Shown here piece by piece: positions 55,065 to 63,959 of a DNA stretch of 64,000 bases. This DNA comes from Geobacter sp. (GTDB taxonomy: Bacteria > Desulfobacterota > Desulfuromonadia > Geobacterales > Pseudopelobacteraceae): contig PJFB01000001.1 of assembly GCA_003574895.1 (NCBI GenBank), forward strand, positions 372,001 through 436,000. Direction: 5' to 3'. Position numbers and translations under genes: made by a program. A model generated the notes under the pieces. That model was not told the DNA's origin. It saw nothing but the letters and a program-made list of their open reading frames with translations, and ran no database searches. Position 1 is the first letter of the stretch. Every line of letters begins with the position of its first letter.

Positions 55065-56297
55065 TTACTCCAGGCCTTCCCGCCAGTTAAAGGCCTTTTT
55101 TTGGCATTCCAGGACTGTTACAAGAGGGATTTCCATTTTCTCAAGAAAAATGGATGCACCGTCAAAGTCCAACATATCCAGCTTTTCCGCCAGACTGAGC
55201 AGGTCGCCCAGTGGCCCGCTTCGATCAACCAAGGCATCCTTGATTTCACTCGAAAGATTCAAACCGCTAATTATGTCGTCCATGGAAATTTCGTAGATAT
55301 CTTTCAATAATGACAGGATTCCCACCATGAAAGCCTGGTCTGGATAGCATTTATAATGCTTGCAGGCAGGGTGCAGAAGAGCCAGCTCCTCCATGAATGC
55401 AGCCCTTACGGCTGCCAGGTCAACTAACGGATTGTCAAAACCACGGTTGTCGTCTGCTGCAAATATGGACAACTGGACCCAGCGTTTGAGTTGATTCAGC
55501 CCAATGATGGAGATCGCGTGACGCACGGTACGGATCTTTTCTCGCAGGCCTGTGGAGACTGAGTTCACCAACAGCAGCAATTTGTAGGTCATTGCTGGAC
55601 TTTTTTTGAAAGTCTGCTCTATCTGCTCCAGATCCGAATCATTTGATAGCTGCTGCATAAGCTCAAACAGGATACTGGCTGAATCTTCAAGCCTCTTTTT
55701 CTGCAGCAGCGACGGTCGTGCAAAGAAGTACCCCTGGAACATTTCAAAGCCCAGGCTCCGGCAACGGAGAAAAACTGCCCGTGTGTCCACCTTTTCGGCC
55801 AGGAGCTTTACGGGAAAACGCTTGAAAGTTTCAACCATGTTATAAAGCCGGTCAAGGGGGGTCTTGAACAGGTCCACCTTGATGATGTCAACCAGTCCGT
55901 TATACAGAGGCTCATACTCCCGGCTGTACTCGTGGTCATCAAGGGCCAGAAGGCACCCTGCTTTTTTCAGGGCTCGGCATCTCTCAATCACATCCGGGGT
56001 GATGACGATGTTTTCCAACAGTTCCAAGCCGATTACCTCGGCCGGAAGCAACTCGATGTTGTCACTCATCAGCAAATCGGCTTCTACATTGATAAAACCT
56101 CGATGATTTCCGAGGATATCCCTGATTCCGAAACGTGACAAGGTGTTGATGATTACGCTGGCGCTTGCTTGCGTCGAGTCGTTAATTATTGCCGATGAAA
56201 GGGAACTGGGTGAACGAAACAACAACTCGTAGGCCACAATTTCCTCAAATCGATTCAATATCGGTTGGCGGCCTATCAGGTGGTCGGAAATATTCAC
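55065..56297 (-). CDS. EAL-HDOD signalling protein (YuxH-like)
   Basis: 410 aa. N-terminal EAL-like domain (~5-200: RQPILNRFEEIVAYELLFRS, GLELLENI, LLALDDHE, KVDLFKTP, LLAEKVDT, GFEMFQGYFF) and a C-terminal HDOD domain (~205-390: YKLLLLVNSV, RHAISIIGLNQLKRWVQL). The EAL motif is degenerate (ELL), so it may bind rather than cleave cyclic-di-GMP. No membrane segment. Near the PilZ and CheX genes, which points to a c-di-GMP/chemotaxis-type signalling context. The + strand terminator at 55072 overlaps its 3' coding end. Confidence 0.88.
   Translation of the reverse strand: MNISDHLIGRQPILNRFEEIVAYELLFRSPSSLSSAIINDSTQASASVIINTLSRFGIRDILGNHRGFINVEADLLMSDNIELLPAEVIGLELLENIVITPDVIERCRALKKAGCLLALDDHEYSREYEPLYNGLVDIIKVDLFKTPLDRLYNMVETFKRFPVKLLAEKVDTRAVFLRCRSLGFEMFQGYFFARPSLLQKKRLEDSASILFELMQQLSNDSDLEQIEQTFKKSPAMTYKLLLLVNSVSTGLREKIRTVRHAISIIGLNQLKRWVQLSIFAADDNRGFDNPLVDLAAVRAAFMEELALLHPACKHYKCYPDQAFMVGILSLLKDIYEISMDDIISGLNLSSEIKDALVDRSGPLGDLLSLAEKLDMLDFDGASIFLEKMEIPLVTVLECQKKAFNWREGLE
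55072..55103 (+). terminator. Terminator after the enoyl-CoA hydratase
   Basis: 7-bp stem (55072-55078 with 55090-55096), 11-nt loop, then a T-tract (T8 including the last stem base). It acts on the + strand transcript from the hydratase gene and is embedded in the last ~13 codons of the convergent EAL-HDOD gene. Confidence 0.72.
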
Positions 56298-56807
56298 TAT
56301 TTTAGTGACTCCTTTTTCCGAAATTATCTGCTGCAGTCATCCGCAAGGACGGGATAAATTTCAATAAGTTGTGTGTAATAGTGCATAAAGGTCAACTGAT
56401 TGTATTAACAATTTAAAGCTTCGTTTATATGGATGCCAGAATATCATTCAAGGCAAGCCATAGTCAATCTGATACATTAGTAAAAAATATGGCGCACCCG
56501 GTTTAATTGTTACTAAATTATTAACAAAAATATATTTTTTAACTGAGATTAATTTCATATGTAGCAGTTATGACACGCTATTCATGCAATAGGTTATGTA
56601 TTCTCAATATGCTTAATATGTGAAGTATAAGAAAATAATTGAAAATATGTATTTTATTTCAAATTATACATCAAAACTTTGAAATTAATTGGATAGGTAA
56701 GCTTAGCTTAAATTAAAATAACTATTCTGGAAATTTGATCTGATTGAAAATTGAATAAAATAATGAGATTATGCTAGCACTGACCGACAAAAGGAAAATG
56801 CGGCTTC
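56298..56807. other. Long AT-rich intergenic region before the PilZ-CheX pair
   Basis: 510 nt between the divergent EAL-HDOD and PilZ genes, very AT-rich from about 56450 to 56770. It contains an operator-like palindrome TAAGCT-T-AGCTTA (56698-56710) and several AT stretches suited to UP elements. I see no ORF with a convincing start, no RNA gene and no recognisable riboswitch. Confidence 0.6.
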
Positions 56808-57506
56808 ATGCACACCCCGAAAACAAATCATCCAGAATTTACGATATTAGTTGTTGCCTACAACGAAAGCTCTCGTAAATCGCTTGCTGCCAGCCTGTTG
56901 CCTTATGATGTGCCGGCAACGGTGTGTTCCACCTTTTGCGAAGCGGAAGATCTTGCTTTGAAAGGACAATATGGAGGGATCCTTGTCGATCTGGCCACGA
57001 TGATAAAGGCCAAGGCCGAGGAGAAGATTGTCGCTTACACACTTGCCGGTTTCTATCCGACCCTGCGTGTCAAGACCATGGGAGCAATGCTTATTCCCAT
57101 GTCAATGGCCGGTGAAGCAAAACAGGACAAGAGTCTTAATGATTTTCTGACCAAGACCTGTGCCCAGTTCACACCGAGAAGGTTGAGGGCCTATAAAAGG
57201 AAAGATGTCAGTTTGTCGACTACCATAAACATGGAACGGGGATTCACTCTTAACGTGTCTTGGAGCGGAATGTTCATTGCCGACATGTACCCGGAGAAAT
57301 ATTCCGTAGGTGATGAGTTGACAGTAACTTTACCCGAGTTTGAAAAACATATTGAAGTCGTTGTTGCGAGAACGCAATCTTGGGGACAGCGTCGGCCAGC
57401 CGGCATTGGCGTGAAATACAAATTTCTGAGCCAGGATATGGAATGCAGTCTGTTTAGCGTATTAAGAAGTGATAAAAACAAGGAAAGAGACAGAATTATC
57501 GCATAG
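56808..57506 (+). CDS. PilZ-domain protein with receiver-like N-terminus
   Basis: 232 aa. Residues ~10-100 look like a degenerate response-regulator receiver (FTILVVAYNESSRKSLAASLL, then GGILVDLATM) without the usual acidic pocket and phospho-acceptor pattern. Residues ~122-215 are PilZ-like: RRLRAYKRKDV and NVSWSGMF (the NxSxxG c-di-GMP motif), with TVTLPEFEKHIEVVVARTQSWG. It could be a c-di-GMP-responsive effector with a pseudo-receiver. CheX-type gene follows 9 nt downstream. A G-less, weak ribosome binding site (AAAGGAAAA) precedes the ATG. Confidence 0.82.
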   Translation: MHTPKTNHPEFTILVVAYNESSRKSLAASLLPYDVPATVCSTFCEAEDLALKGQYGGILVDLATMIKAKAEEKIVAYTLAGFYPTLRVKTMGAMLIPMSMAGEAKQDKSLNDFLTKTCAQFTPRRLRAYKRKDVSLSTTINMERGFTLNVSWSGMFIADMYPEKYSVGDELTVTLPEFEKHIEVVVARTQSWGQRRPAGIGVKYKFLSQDMECSLFSVLRSDKNKERDRIIA

Positions 57507-57515
57507 GGGGCAAGT

Positions 57516-58016
57516 ATGATCAACGCTGACGTACTATTACAACTGAACACAACGGAAGAGCAGCTAATCGATCACCTCGACAACGATGTTCGCGAGATTT
57601 TTTCCACCATGGTCGGAATAGAGGTATCCAAATCACGACAGGTGGAGACATTGACGACATTCAAGGACTGCGTCACTGCCATGGTAGGTTTTGCCGGTGG
57701 TTATAATGGCATGATAAGCATTAATACCCCGCAGAAACTGGCGATGTCTTTTGCCTCCCAAATGCTCGGAATGGATATCTCTGAATGTGATGATGATGTT
57801 CACGATGCCTTGGGGGAAATCGCCAATATGATGGGCGGTTCTTTCAAGCACCATTTTGTCAAGGATGGCCACGAAGTCAGGTTGTCGACTCCTTCCGTCA
57901 TATCTGGCGACGAGTATGTCATGACTATTGGTTCATTGCCTGATACATTGACACTTTTGTTCGAATCCGGCGGGAATCATTTCATGGTTAGCGTATACTT
58001 GGAAAAAGGCGAATAA
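57516..58016 (+). CDS. CheX-like chemotaxis phosphatase
   Basis: 166 aa. The fold and the motif DALGEIANMMGGSFK (ExxN, residues ~92-105) match CheX-family phosphatases that dephosphorylate CheY. AGGGGGC lies upstream of the ATG. Nine-nucleotide spacing to the PilZ gene implies co-transcription, linking phosphorelay and c-di-GMP signals. No CheY or kinase lies nearby. Confidence 0.82.
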   Translation: MINADVLLQLNTTEEQLIDHLDNDVREIFSTMVGIEVSKSRQVETLTTFKDCVTAMVGFAGGYNGMISINTPQKLAMSFASQMLGMDISECDDDVHDALGEIANMMGGSFKHHFVKDGHEVRLSTPSVISGDEYVMTIGSLPDTLTLLFESGGNHFMVSVYLEKGE

Positions 58017-58106
58017 TTCAAAACCGCGCACAGATTTCGGTGTCGTATGGTGAGCGCCTGATTCAGTGATATGCTATTGAAACTATCAGTGATCGTGGAG
58101 ATACCA

Positions 58107-58595
58107 ATGAATAGATTTCCAGGTATGCTGCTATGGATGGTATTGGCAATCGGAATCCATGTTTTGCTTCCTCATGTTGCATGGTCCGACGAAAGCAAGG
58201 GGCAGGAACGCCTTGCATATTATGAACTGACGCGAATCCGATCCCTGAGCAAGCCGGGAATTACCTATCACGAATATCGGGATGCCTTGGTGCGACCTCG
58301 TGAATATGTCGGATTGTTGACGGATGGATCATCCGAGACTGTCGGATTGCTCCGGAAAGCAATGGGTTATTATGATCAGGCCTTGGATATTTGGGGACTA
58401 GAGGCTGTCAGTGACTTCCCGGTTGACAGCCTGCGCACCGATGAGCCCCATGGGGCAGCCATTCTCAAGGAGTGTCCAAATATCTCCCGCTTTCATTACA
58501 AGGAACGAGACCAGATATATGTGCTGGATGCGGTGGATTGCCTGTGGAATAAGGCGGCCGATGTTCTTGGACGAGTTCCAGCCGATCTGCACTAA
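58107..58595 (+). CDS. Exported protein of unknown function
   Basis: 162 aa with signal peptide (MLLWMVLAIGIHVLLPHVAWS). Start 58107 has GGAG at 7 nt; the frame from 58071 would add 12 residues. Mature part contains REYVGLLTDGSSETVGLLRKAMGYYDQALDIWG (a helical stretch, in two parts) and two Cys. No family is recognised. It follows the CheX gene by 90 nt. Confidence 0.6.
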   Translation: MNRFPGMLLWMVLAIGIHVLLPHVAWSDESKGQERLAYYELTRIRSLSKPGITYHEYRDALVRPREYVGLLTDGSSETVGLLRKAMGYYDQALDIWGLEAVSDFPVDSLRTDEPHGAAILKECPNISRFHYKERDQIYVLDAVDCLWNKAADVLGRVPADLH

Positions 58596-58659
58596 GCTGT
58601 AATCCCCCCATCCTCAATCATACAATCAACCTGCCCCATGCTTTTCTTCGTGCTTCAGT

Positions 58660-58686
58660 TTGCATTCACCAACGGTGTGGTATAAT
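58660..58686 (+). promoter_or_regulatory. Extended -10 promoter upstream of the MlaC-like gene
   Basis: TATAAT (58681-58686) preceded by TG at 58678-58679 (TGN-TATAAT) and TTGCAT at 58660-58665 (spacer 15). About 135 nt before the MlaC-like start, in a 226-nt gene-free stretch. Confidence 0.6.
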
Positions 58687-58821
58687 TTTTCAAAAATAGC
58701 GGAAACGTCTCGGAATTACTTTTAAAATAAAGGGTTGAGTGCCGGATTGGTGTGTGAATTTTCTGAAGCACCATATGAGCCGGCTTTCACAATTCAAAAC
58801 TAGATATTGACAGGAGAGATC

Positions 58822-59412
58822 ATGCTGAAACGTATCACACTAATTGCATTAATCTGTATCTTTGCTGCTGCACAAGCCTATGCAAACGTTACCGACGAAG
58901 TGAAAAAGACGGTTGACGAGGTGGTCAGGATTGTCACCAACAAGGAGATGAAGAAAAACGAACAAAAACGGCGTCAGGCCTTGAAGAAGGCGATCAGCGA
59001 TATCTTTGATTATACGGAAATGGCCAAACGGTCTCTCGGCAGGCATTGGAATACGAGAACACCTGCCGAGAAAAAACAGTTTGTAGGCCTGTTTGAAACC
59101 CTGCTTGAAAACTCTTACGCCAACAAAATCGAATCCTACCACAATGAAAAGATCGTCTACATCAACGAGACAACAGAGGGCAACAACTCCGAAGTAAGAT
59201 CCAAGATCATCACCCCGTCCCATGACGAGTTCTCTCTGGACTACAGGCTAATGAACGAGAACGGTAAATGGATGGTCTACGACGTTGTTATCGAGGGGGT
59301 CAGTCTTGTCTCAAATTATCGCAGCCAGTTCAACAGGATTATATCGGAGCATAATTACGGGGAATTGTTGAAAAAACTTCAGGCCAAGAGCGAAGAGATC
59401 AAGGCTCCATAG
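58822..59412 (+). CDS. mlaC: MlaC-like periplasmic phospholipid-binding protein
   Basis: 196 aa with signal peptide (LIALICIFAAAQAYA). The mature chain carries the Ttg2D/MlaC pattern: KAISDIFDYTEMAKRSLGRHWNTRTPAEKKQF in two parts (~54-88), VRSKIITPS, DYRLMNENGKWMVYDVVIEGVSLV and NYRSQF. MlaC ferries phospholipids between outer and inner membrane with MlaABDEF; no other mla gene is in the window, so it is an orphan here. AGGAG lies before the ATG at 58822; a TTG at 58807 would add five residues. Confidence 0.88.
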   Translation: MLKRITLIALICIFAAAQAYANVTDEVKKTVDEVVRIVTNKEMKKNEQKRRQALKKAISDIFDYTEMAKRSLGRHWNTRTPAEKKQFVGLFETLLENSYANKIESYHNEKIVYINETTEGNNSEVRSKIITPSHDEFSLDYRLMNENGKWMVYDVVIEGVSLVSNYRSQFNRIISEHNYGELLKKLQAKSEEIKAP

Positions 59413-59482
59413 ATTTCTTTGACGGAATCAAAGAGAAAATAATGCCTGATTCGTTGGGCAAATACCGAGGAGGAGAATAATC

Positions 59483-59809
59483 ATGAAAAAAGGGTTAATC
59501 GCAGCAGTAACAATGTTTGCAGTGGGGGCGGCAACTTTCAGCGTTCAGGCGGATATGTCCGGCAAGCTGGATGGCAAGGTCGAGTTTGGGAAACACTGCG
59601 CCAGTTGCCATCCTGACGGCGGCAACATAATCAATCAGGCTAAACCGCTGAAAAAGGAGGCTCTTGAGAAAAACGGCATCAAGAGCTGGAAGGATATCGT
59701 TGCAAAAATGCGCAAACCGGGCCCAGGCATGACCAAATTTGATAAAAAAGAAATTTCCGATAAGGAAGCCAAGGCAATTGCCGAGTATATCCTGAAGACC
59801 TTCAAGTAA
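59483..59809 (+). CDS. Monoheme c-type cytochrome (class I)
   Basis: 108 aa with signal peptide (KGLIAAVTMFAVGAATFSVQA). CASCH at 39-43 binds one heme c, and Met83 in GPGMTKFD is the probable sixth ligand. Small periplasmic electron carrier of the c6/c553-like type. AGGAGGAG precedes the ATG. It follows the MlaC-like gene by 70 nt and is followed by a strong bidirectional hairpin. Confidence 0.9.
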   Translation: MKKGLIAAVTMFAVGAATFSVQADMSGKLDGKVEFGKHCASCHPDGGNIINQAKPLKKEALEKNGIKSWKDIVAKMRKPGPGMTKFDKKEISDKEAKAIAEYILKTFK

Positions 59810-59913
59810 TTTTGTTCTAAAAAAGCAGTAAGCCATCATCATAGTTTGTAAATCATTGGCTGCACGATCAGGAAATAAGTCCACTGATCGGAAAATGGTG
59901 GAAAATAATTCGA

Positions 59914-59968
59914 GGCGCGGGGCAAAGGAGCAACTGAGTTTTATCAAGTCGTTCCTTTGCCCCGCGCC
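59914..59968. terminator. Bidirectional terminator between cytochrome and M16 peptidase
   Basis: Perfect 16-bp GC-rich stem (59914-59929 with 59953-59968) and 23-nt loop, between two convergent genes. ATTTTC follows on the + side; the minus-strand side continues into ATTATTTTCC. Confidence 0.78.
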
Positions 59969-59988
59969 ATTTTCAACTGCCGCTTGAC

Positions 59989-62652
59989 TTATCGAGACGG
60001 TCCCTGGCTTACGTGGGCAAATCCGCCCGGCCTTATCCAACTGGAAAAAGCTTTCTTGATCTGTGCTGCGGTAATCTTTCGATACCTTTGGGATGCACGT
60101 TGCGGTTCATCCAGGGGGAGGTCGGCCAGAGAAAGTGCAAGTAGTTCATTGGCGATACCGCTCGTACTGGTCCCTTCCAGCTGCAATTGGCGGATCAGGA
60201 GCGTTCTGGCCTGCCTCAGTTCGGTCGGAGTGACAACATCCTTCCGCATTTCTTCAAGATCGCGCTCTATCATGGCACTTGCTTTCATATTGTTGCCAGG
60301 GTCGCACCCGTACACAACCCCAAAGATTGATCGATTCTTCCCTGCCTGGAGAAATGCTTCAACCATATAGACCAGCCCGGCTTCTTCCCGCAGATCCCGG
60401 TAAAGCCTGGTAGCGTAAAATGCACCGCTCAGGATGTGCAACCCAAGCTGCAATGGGTAATAATCGGAGTGTGCCCTGGTAAGCCCCATGGTTTCGGCCA
60501 TGGTCACCTCGTCCTGCACCCGGCTGGAATCCGGTACTGAAACAGACGTGGGCAGGTTATTGGGGACAGCGTGAGGATCTGTTTCGGGTTTCATCCCCTT
60601 GGCCCGCCAGGTTCCGAATTGTTTCTCGACCGCCTGCTTTGCTTCCGCTGGCGTAATATCTCCTATGACAACTATAGTTGTCATGTCAGGGCGGAAGACG
60701 GACTGATAATAGTCTCTTACGTCGGCAAGCGTCAGAGCCGATACACTGGCAGGCGTTGCGTGCCGCAATGACGGGTCGCCAACAGGGAACAGTGCCTTTC
60801 TGAGCGCACGACTAGCCAGCCACCCAGGGCTTTTTTCCTGGCCGGCCAGGGCGTCAGCGGTTTCTTTGCGTACAACTGTGAAAGCATCTTCAGGCAGCGC
60901 CGGATGGAGGAGGTTGTCGGCCATCAAAGCGATGCCGCGCTGGAAATGTTCCTTGAGAACGTCCAGGGAAAATGATGTCCCGACAGAGGATTCCGCAGCG
61001 ATATCATCCAGTGCTGCCTGATAGGCAAGCCGGTCCAGAGAAGTGGTGCCGTAGGAAAACAGGCTGTCCAGCAGTTCGTCAACGCCTTCCTTCCCTTTGG
61101 GGGATTGCAGGTCCGGATTGTTCTTGACGCGTCCGTAAACGCTCACTGTCTTGCTGACGGCGGTATGCCTGACAATCAGTCGCAAACCGTTGGCAAGCCT
61201 GAAATCGGCTGTTTTTTGCCCGGTTGCGGCCGGGGCGGGCACTTTTGTAATGTATGAGGCCCAAGGGGGGAGGGCGACATTCTGAACACGTTTGGGGGCA
61301 AACGATTCTTTGGAGCGGCTGAAACCTCTGGATTCCACCGGTTTCCCCGATTGACGGGGAGTCAGCAAGCCGGTGATCGCGGTTCGGTTGTCCAGGTATG
61401 CCCTGGCAACCCGGTTCACGTCCTCGGTTGTGACTTTCCTGAAGGCCCGAATATCATCATCCGGTGAAGAACGTCCTTCGACCGCCAGCGCCTGGGACCA
61501 GGCATCGGCAAGGCCGGAAATCGAATTCTTCTGAAATTCCGCCTGGGCAATTTCATGGCGTTTGGCTGCGGCCACCAGATCGGCTGGCACCCCGTTTTTG
61601 ACATAGCCGCTTATGATAGTCTTTAAGGTGTCCAACAGGGTTTTACCGTCATATCCTGGCGGGAAGGCGGCTGTTGCGTATCCTGCGGATGCCTTTGCAA
61701 GGCTGAAACTATCGAATCCCGCTGACAGGGCCTTGCCCTCCGGCACCAGCGAGTATAGTTTTGCCCGCTGGCTGGAAAGGACATCCGCCAGAATCTGACC
61801 TGCCGCATAATCCGGATCGTCGTAGCCAGGGAGACGGTAGGCTACCAGGGCAAGCCCGTAAGGTAGATCCGAGTCCAGAGCCAGGGAGGCAGGCTTGAGC
61901 GGGACCAGATTTACCGGTATGCGTGGGGGCAGGGGACGGGAAGGTATTGCCTCAAACAGTCGCCGTACCAGCGCCAAGGTCTGCTTGGGCTTGACATCTC
62001 CGGCAATTATCAGGATGGCATTATTGGGTGCGTACCAGTCCCGATGGAATTTATGCAGCATGGCAGCGGTCGTATCGTTGAATGAGGGCCGGGTGCCAAG
62101 TGCATCATGGGCATAGGGCGTTTTATCAAACAGCAGCTCAAGAAGTTTAGTGTTGAGAACATACTCCGGATTCGAAAGGTCCTGGACAACTTCCTGTTCT
62201 ATCGCGTTGCGCTCGGCCTGCCAAAGGGAATCGTCATGCAGCAGCCCCTTCATTCGAATGGCTTCAACCTTAAGCGCGGCAGCAAGGTCTGATGATGCAA
62301 TGGTGAAAAAATACTGGGTAATAGACTGTTGCGTGTCGGCGTTGAATTCTCCGCCCATGCCTGCGATTACGGCAGCAAGCTGGTCAGCCGAAAGTCCGGG
62401 GCTGCCCCGGAACATCATATGCTCCAAGGCATGGGCCATACCCGGATAGCCTGACGGCGCATCATTGGAACCGACCAGATAATTGATCTGGGAGGTGACG
62501 ACCGGCGCCAGGGAATTCTGTATTATGACGACCTTTAGGCCGTTTTTCAGTGTGGCCCTGAACACATCCCCGGCGGTTGCCGGGCTGGCATATAAAAACA
62601 GCGAGATAAACAGGGCAAGCACTGAGGCTGGCAAGAGGTTGGAACGTTGCAT
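59989..62652 (-). CDS. M16-family zinc metallopeptidase (two-domain, exported)
   Basis: 887 aa with signal peptide (VLALFISLFLYASPATA). First half carries the inverse zinc site HALEH (His74, Glu77, His78) with Glu154 as third ligand; second half (~450-880) repeats the M16 fold without the site and contains SYGTTSLDRLAYQAALDD and YATRLYRDLREEAGLVYMVE. A single-chain pitrilysin-like protease, likely periplasmic. It degrades small peptides or processes proteins; the target is unknown. Convergent with the cytochrome gene. Confidence 0.88.
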   Translation of the reverse strand: MQRSNLLPASVLALFISLFLYASPATAGDVFRATLKNGLKVVIIQNSLAPVVTSQINYLVGSNDAPSGYPGMAHALEHMMFRGSPGLSADQLAAVIAGMGGEFNADTQQSITQYFFTIASSDLAAALKVEAIRMKGLLHDDSLWQAERNAIEQEVVQDLSNPEYVLNTKLLELLFDKTPYAHDALGTRPSFNDTTAAMLHKFHRDWYAPNNAILIIAGDVKPKQTLALVRRLFEAIPSRPLPPRIPVNLVPLKPASLALDSDLPYGLALVAYRLPGYDDPDYAAGQILADVLSSQRAKLYSLVPEGKALSAGFDSFSLAKASAGYATAAFPPGYDGKTLLDTLKTIISGYVKNGVPADLVAAAKRHEIAQAEFQKNSISGLADAWSQALAVEGRSSPDDDIRAFRKVTTEDVNRVARAYLDNRTAITGLLTPRQSGKPVESRGFSRSKESFAPKRVQNVALPPWASYITKVPAPAATGQKTADFRLANGLRLIVRHTAVSKTVSVYGRVKNNPDLQSPKGKEGVDELLDSLFSYGTTSLDRLAYQAALDDIAAESSVGTSFSLDVLKEHFQRGIALMADNLLHPALPEDAFTVVRKETADALAGQEKSPGWLASRALRKALFPVGDPSLRHATPASVSALTLADVRDYYQSVFRPDMTTIVVIGDITPAEAKQAVEKQFGTWRAKGMKPETDPHAVPNNLPTSVSVPDSSRVQDEVTMAETMGLTRAHSDYYPLQLGLHILSGAFYATRLYRDLREEAGLVYMVEAFLQAGKNRSIFGVVYGCDPGNNMKASAMIERDLEEMRKDVVTPTELRQARTLLIRQLQLEGTSTSGIANELLALSLADLPLDEPQRASQRYRKITAAQIKKAFSSWIRPGGFAHVSQGPSR

Positions 62653-62724
62653 ATGTGCTCCGCTGAAATTATTGATAGTTTATATGTTGCCGGCATGGTT
62701 TTGCCAGCCTGGGATTCTATTAAA

Positions 62725-63870
62725 TTACTCCATCCCGACCCAGGTCCTGAAGTAGCTGTAAGGTGGCGCCCGTAGGTCTTTGCCATGGTTGAATCTCGGC
62801 ATGCGCTGTATCTGCGAGGCAGTAAAGTACAGATAGTTGTCAAAGGTGATGGCCATGCTGTCGGGCCACAGTATATGCGGGTCCTGGATGACCGTAGATA
62901 TCTTCCCCTGGGGTGAGTAACGTTTGACGGCATCTTCTTCCAGGGCAGTGAAATATAGATTGTCATTGGAGTCCATCACCATGCCGTCAACGGCACCGGT
63001 TTCGGCAAGGCGCTCGACATGGGACGCCAGTTGGGGCTCCGTGAGTGTCTGATCCCTCAACAGCTCCGTTTTGATGCGGAAGAGCGATCGGGCGGTCAGC
63101 GCGTGATAATACAGGTAATCCCCCTTGGTATCCAACGCAAGCCCGTCGGCATGGATCTGGGGCGGATGTCCCTGCTCATCGCGCAGTTCACGGCCGTTGA
63201 TGACCGGGGTGAAGCCCGGCTCGGCCTTTGTGGATGGATCATTGGCCAATAATCTCCGGCTGGAGCCGTTTGACAGATCCAACAAAACTATGGCGCCGCT
63301 GCCCGAGTCGGTGATATAGGCGAAATCTCCGCGCGGGTCTAAACGGACATCATTCAGATAGCTGTTAATGGGTGCGGTTGTGGCGTCAAATGGGAAAACT
63401 CTTTCGACACGGTCTGTTGCCAGGTTAACCTCGATCAGCTTGGCGCCTCCCTGAATAACTCCTTTAAATCCGGGGGAGGCCGCATCAAGAATCCAGAGTC
63501 GATCTCCTTTATCTACAAAGACGCTTTGGACACAGATAAAATGGGCTCCGGGCTGGCGTTTTTCGTCTGTTCCCCACCGGTTCCAATTATTGTCAGGATA
63601 GGGGCGGAGCGTGCCATCGGGCAACACCTCGGCAACGGAGTAGAGCGGATCATTGACCCAGCGGGGAAAATTGACAAAGATTCTTCCTTCCCGCGATACC
63701 GCAATCCCGGTAACCTGGTCGTTAAAAATGGGATATTCCGTCAAATCGTGCCTTATTTTAGGCGGTGCTTCCTCGTAACTGATGGGGTTGGTCACGCATC
63801 CTGCGAGCATGAGAGCAACCATTAGATTGAGTAAAGGCCTGAGTTTGATTAATACTGTTGTGCCCGGCAT
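62725..63870 (-). CDS. Major-royal-jelly/SMP-30-like beta-propeller lipoprotein
   Basis: 381 aa. Lipobox LMLAGC near residue 24 predicts a lipoprotein. The rest shows propeller-like repeats (VTGIAVSREGRIFVNFPRW, LWILDAASPGF, YLNDVRLDPRGDFAYITDSG, IHADGLALDTKGDYLYYHAL, VDGMVMDSNDNLYFTAL) as in bacterial members of the royal-jelly/yellow protein family. Function unknown; probably a sugar-lactonase-like fold. Start 63870 has GAGGTGG just upstream; the frame extended to 63903 is less likely. It lies 72 nt upstream of the M16 peptidase. Confidence 0.8.
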   Translation of the reverse strand: MPGTTVLIKLRPLLNLMVALMLAGCVTNPISYEEAPPKIRHDLTEYPIFNDQVTGIAVSREGRIFVNFPRWVNDPLYSVAEVLPDGTLRPYPDNNWNRWGTDEKRQPGAHFICVQSVFVDKGDRLWILDAASPGFKGVIQGGAKLIEVNLATDRVERVFPFDATTAPINSYLNDVRLDPRGDFAYITDSGSGAIVLLDLSNGSSRRLLANDPSTKAEPGFTPVINGRELRDEQGHPPQIHADGLALDTKGDYLYYHALTARSLFRIKTELLRDQTLTEPQLASHVERLAETGAVDGMVMDSNDNLYFTALEEDAVKRYSPQGKISTVIQDPHILWPDSMAITFDNYLYFTASQIQRMPRFNHGKDLRAPPYSYFRTWVGME

Positions 63871-63959
63871 AAGCCACCTCGAAGCGATGGAGAAAAATTC
63901 CAATCCGAGACAGTTCCCGGAAACCGAATGGTTCGGGTAGCTGCCCCCAATGCATGAAA

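Noticed and set aside
56298-56807. Cyclic-di-GMP riboswitch or small RNA in the AT-rich spacer
   Set aside because: No conserved riboswitch core or strong paired structure is visible; the region is simply AT-rich.
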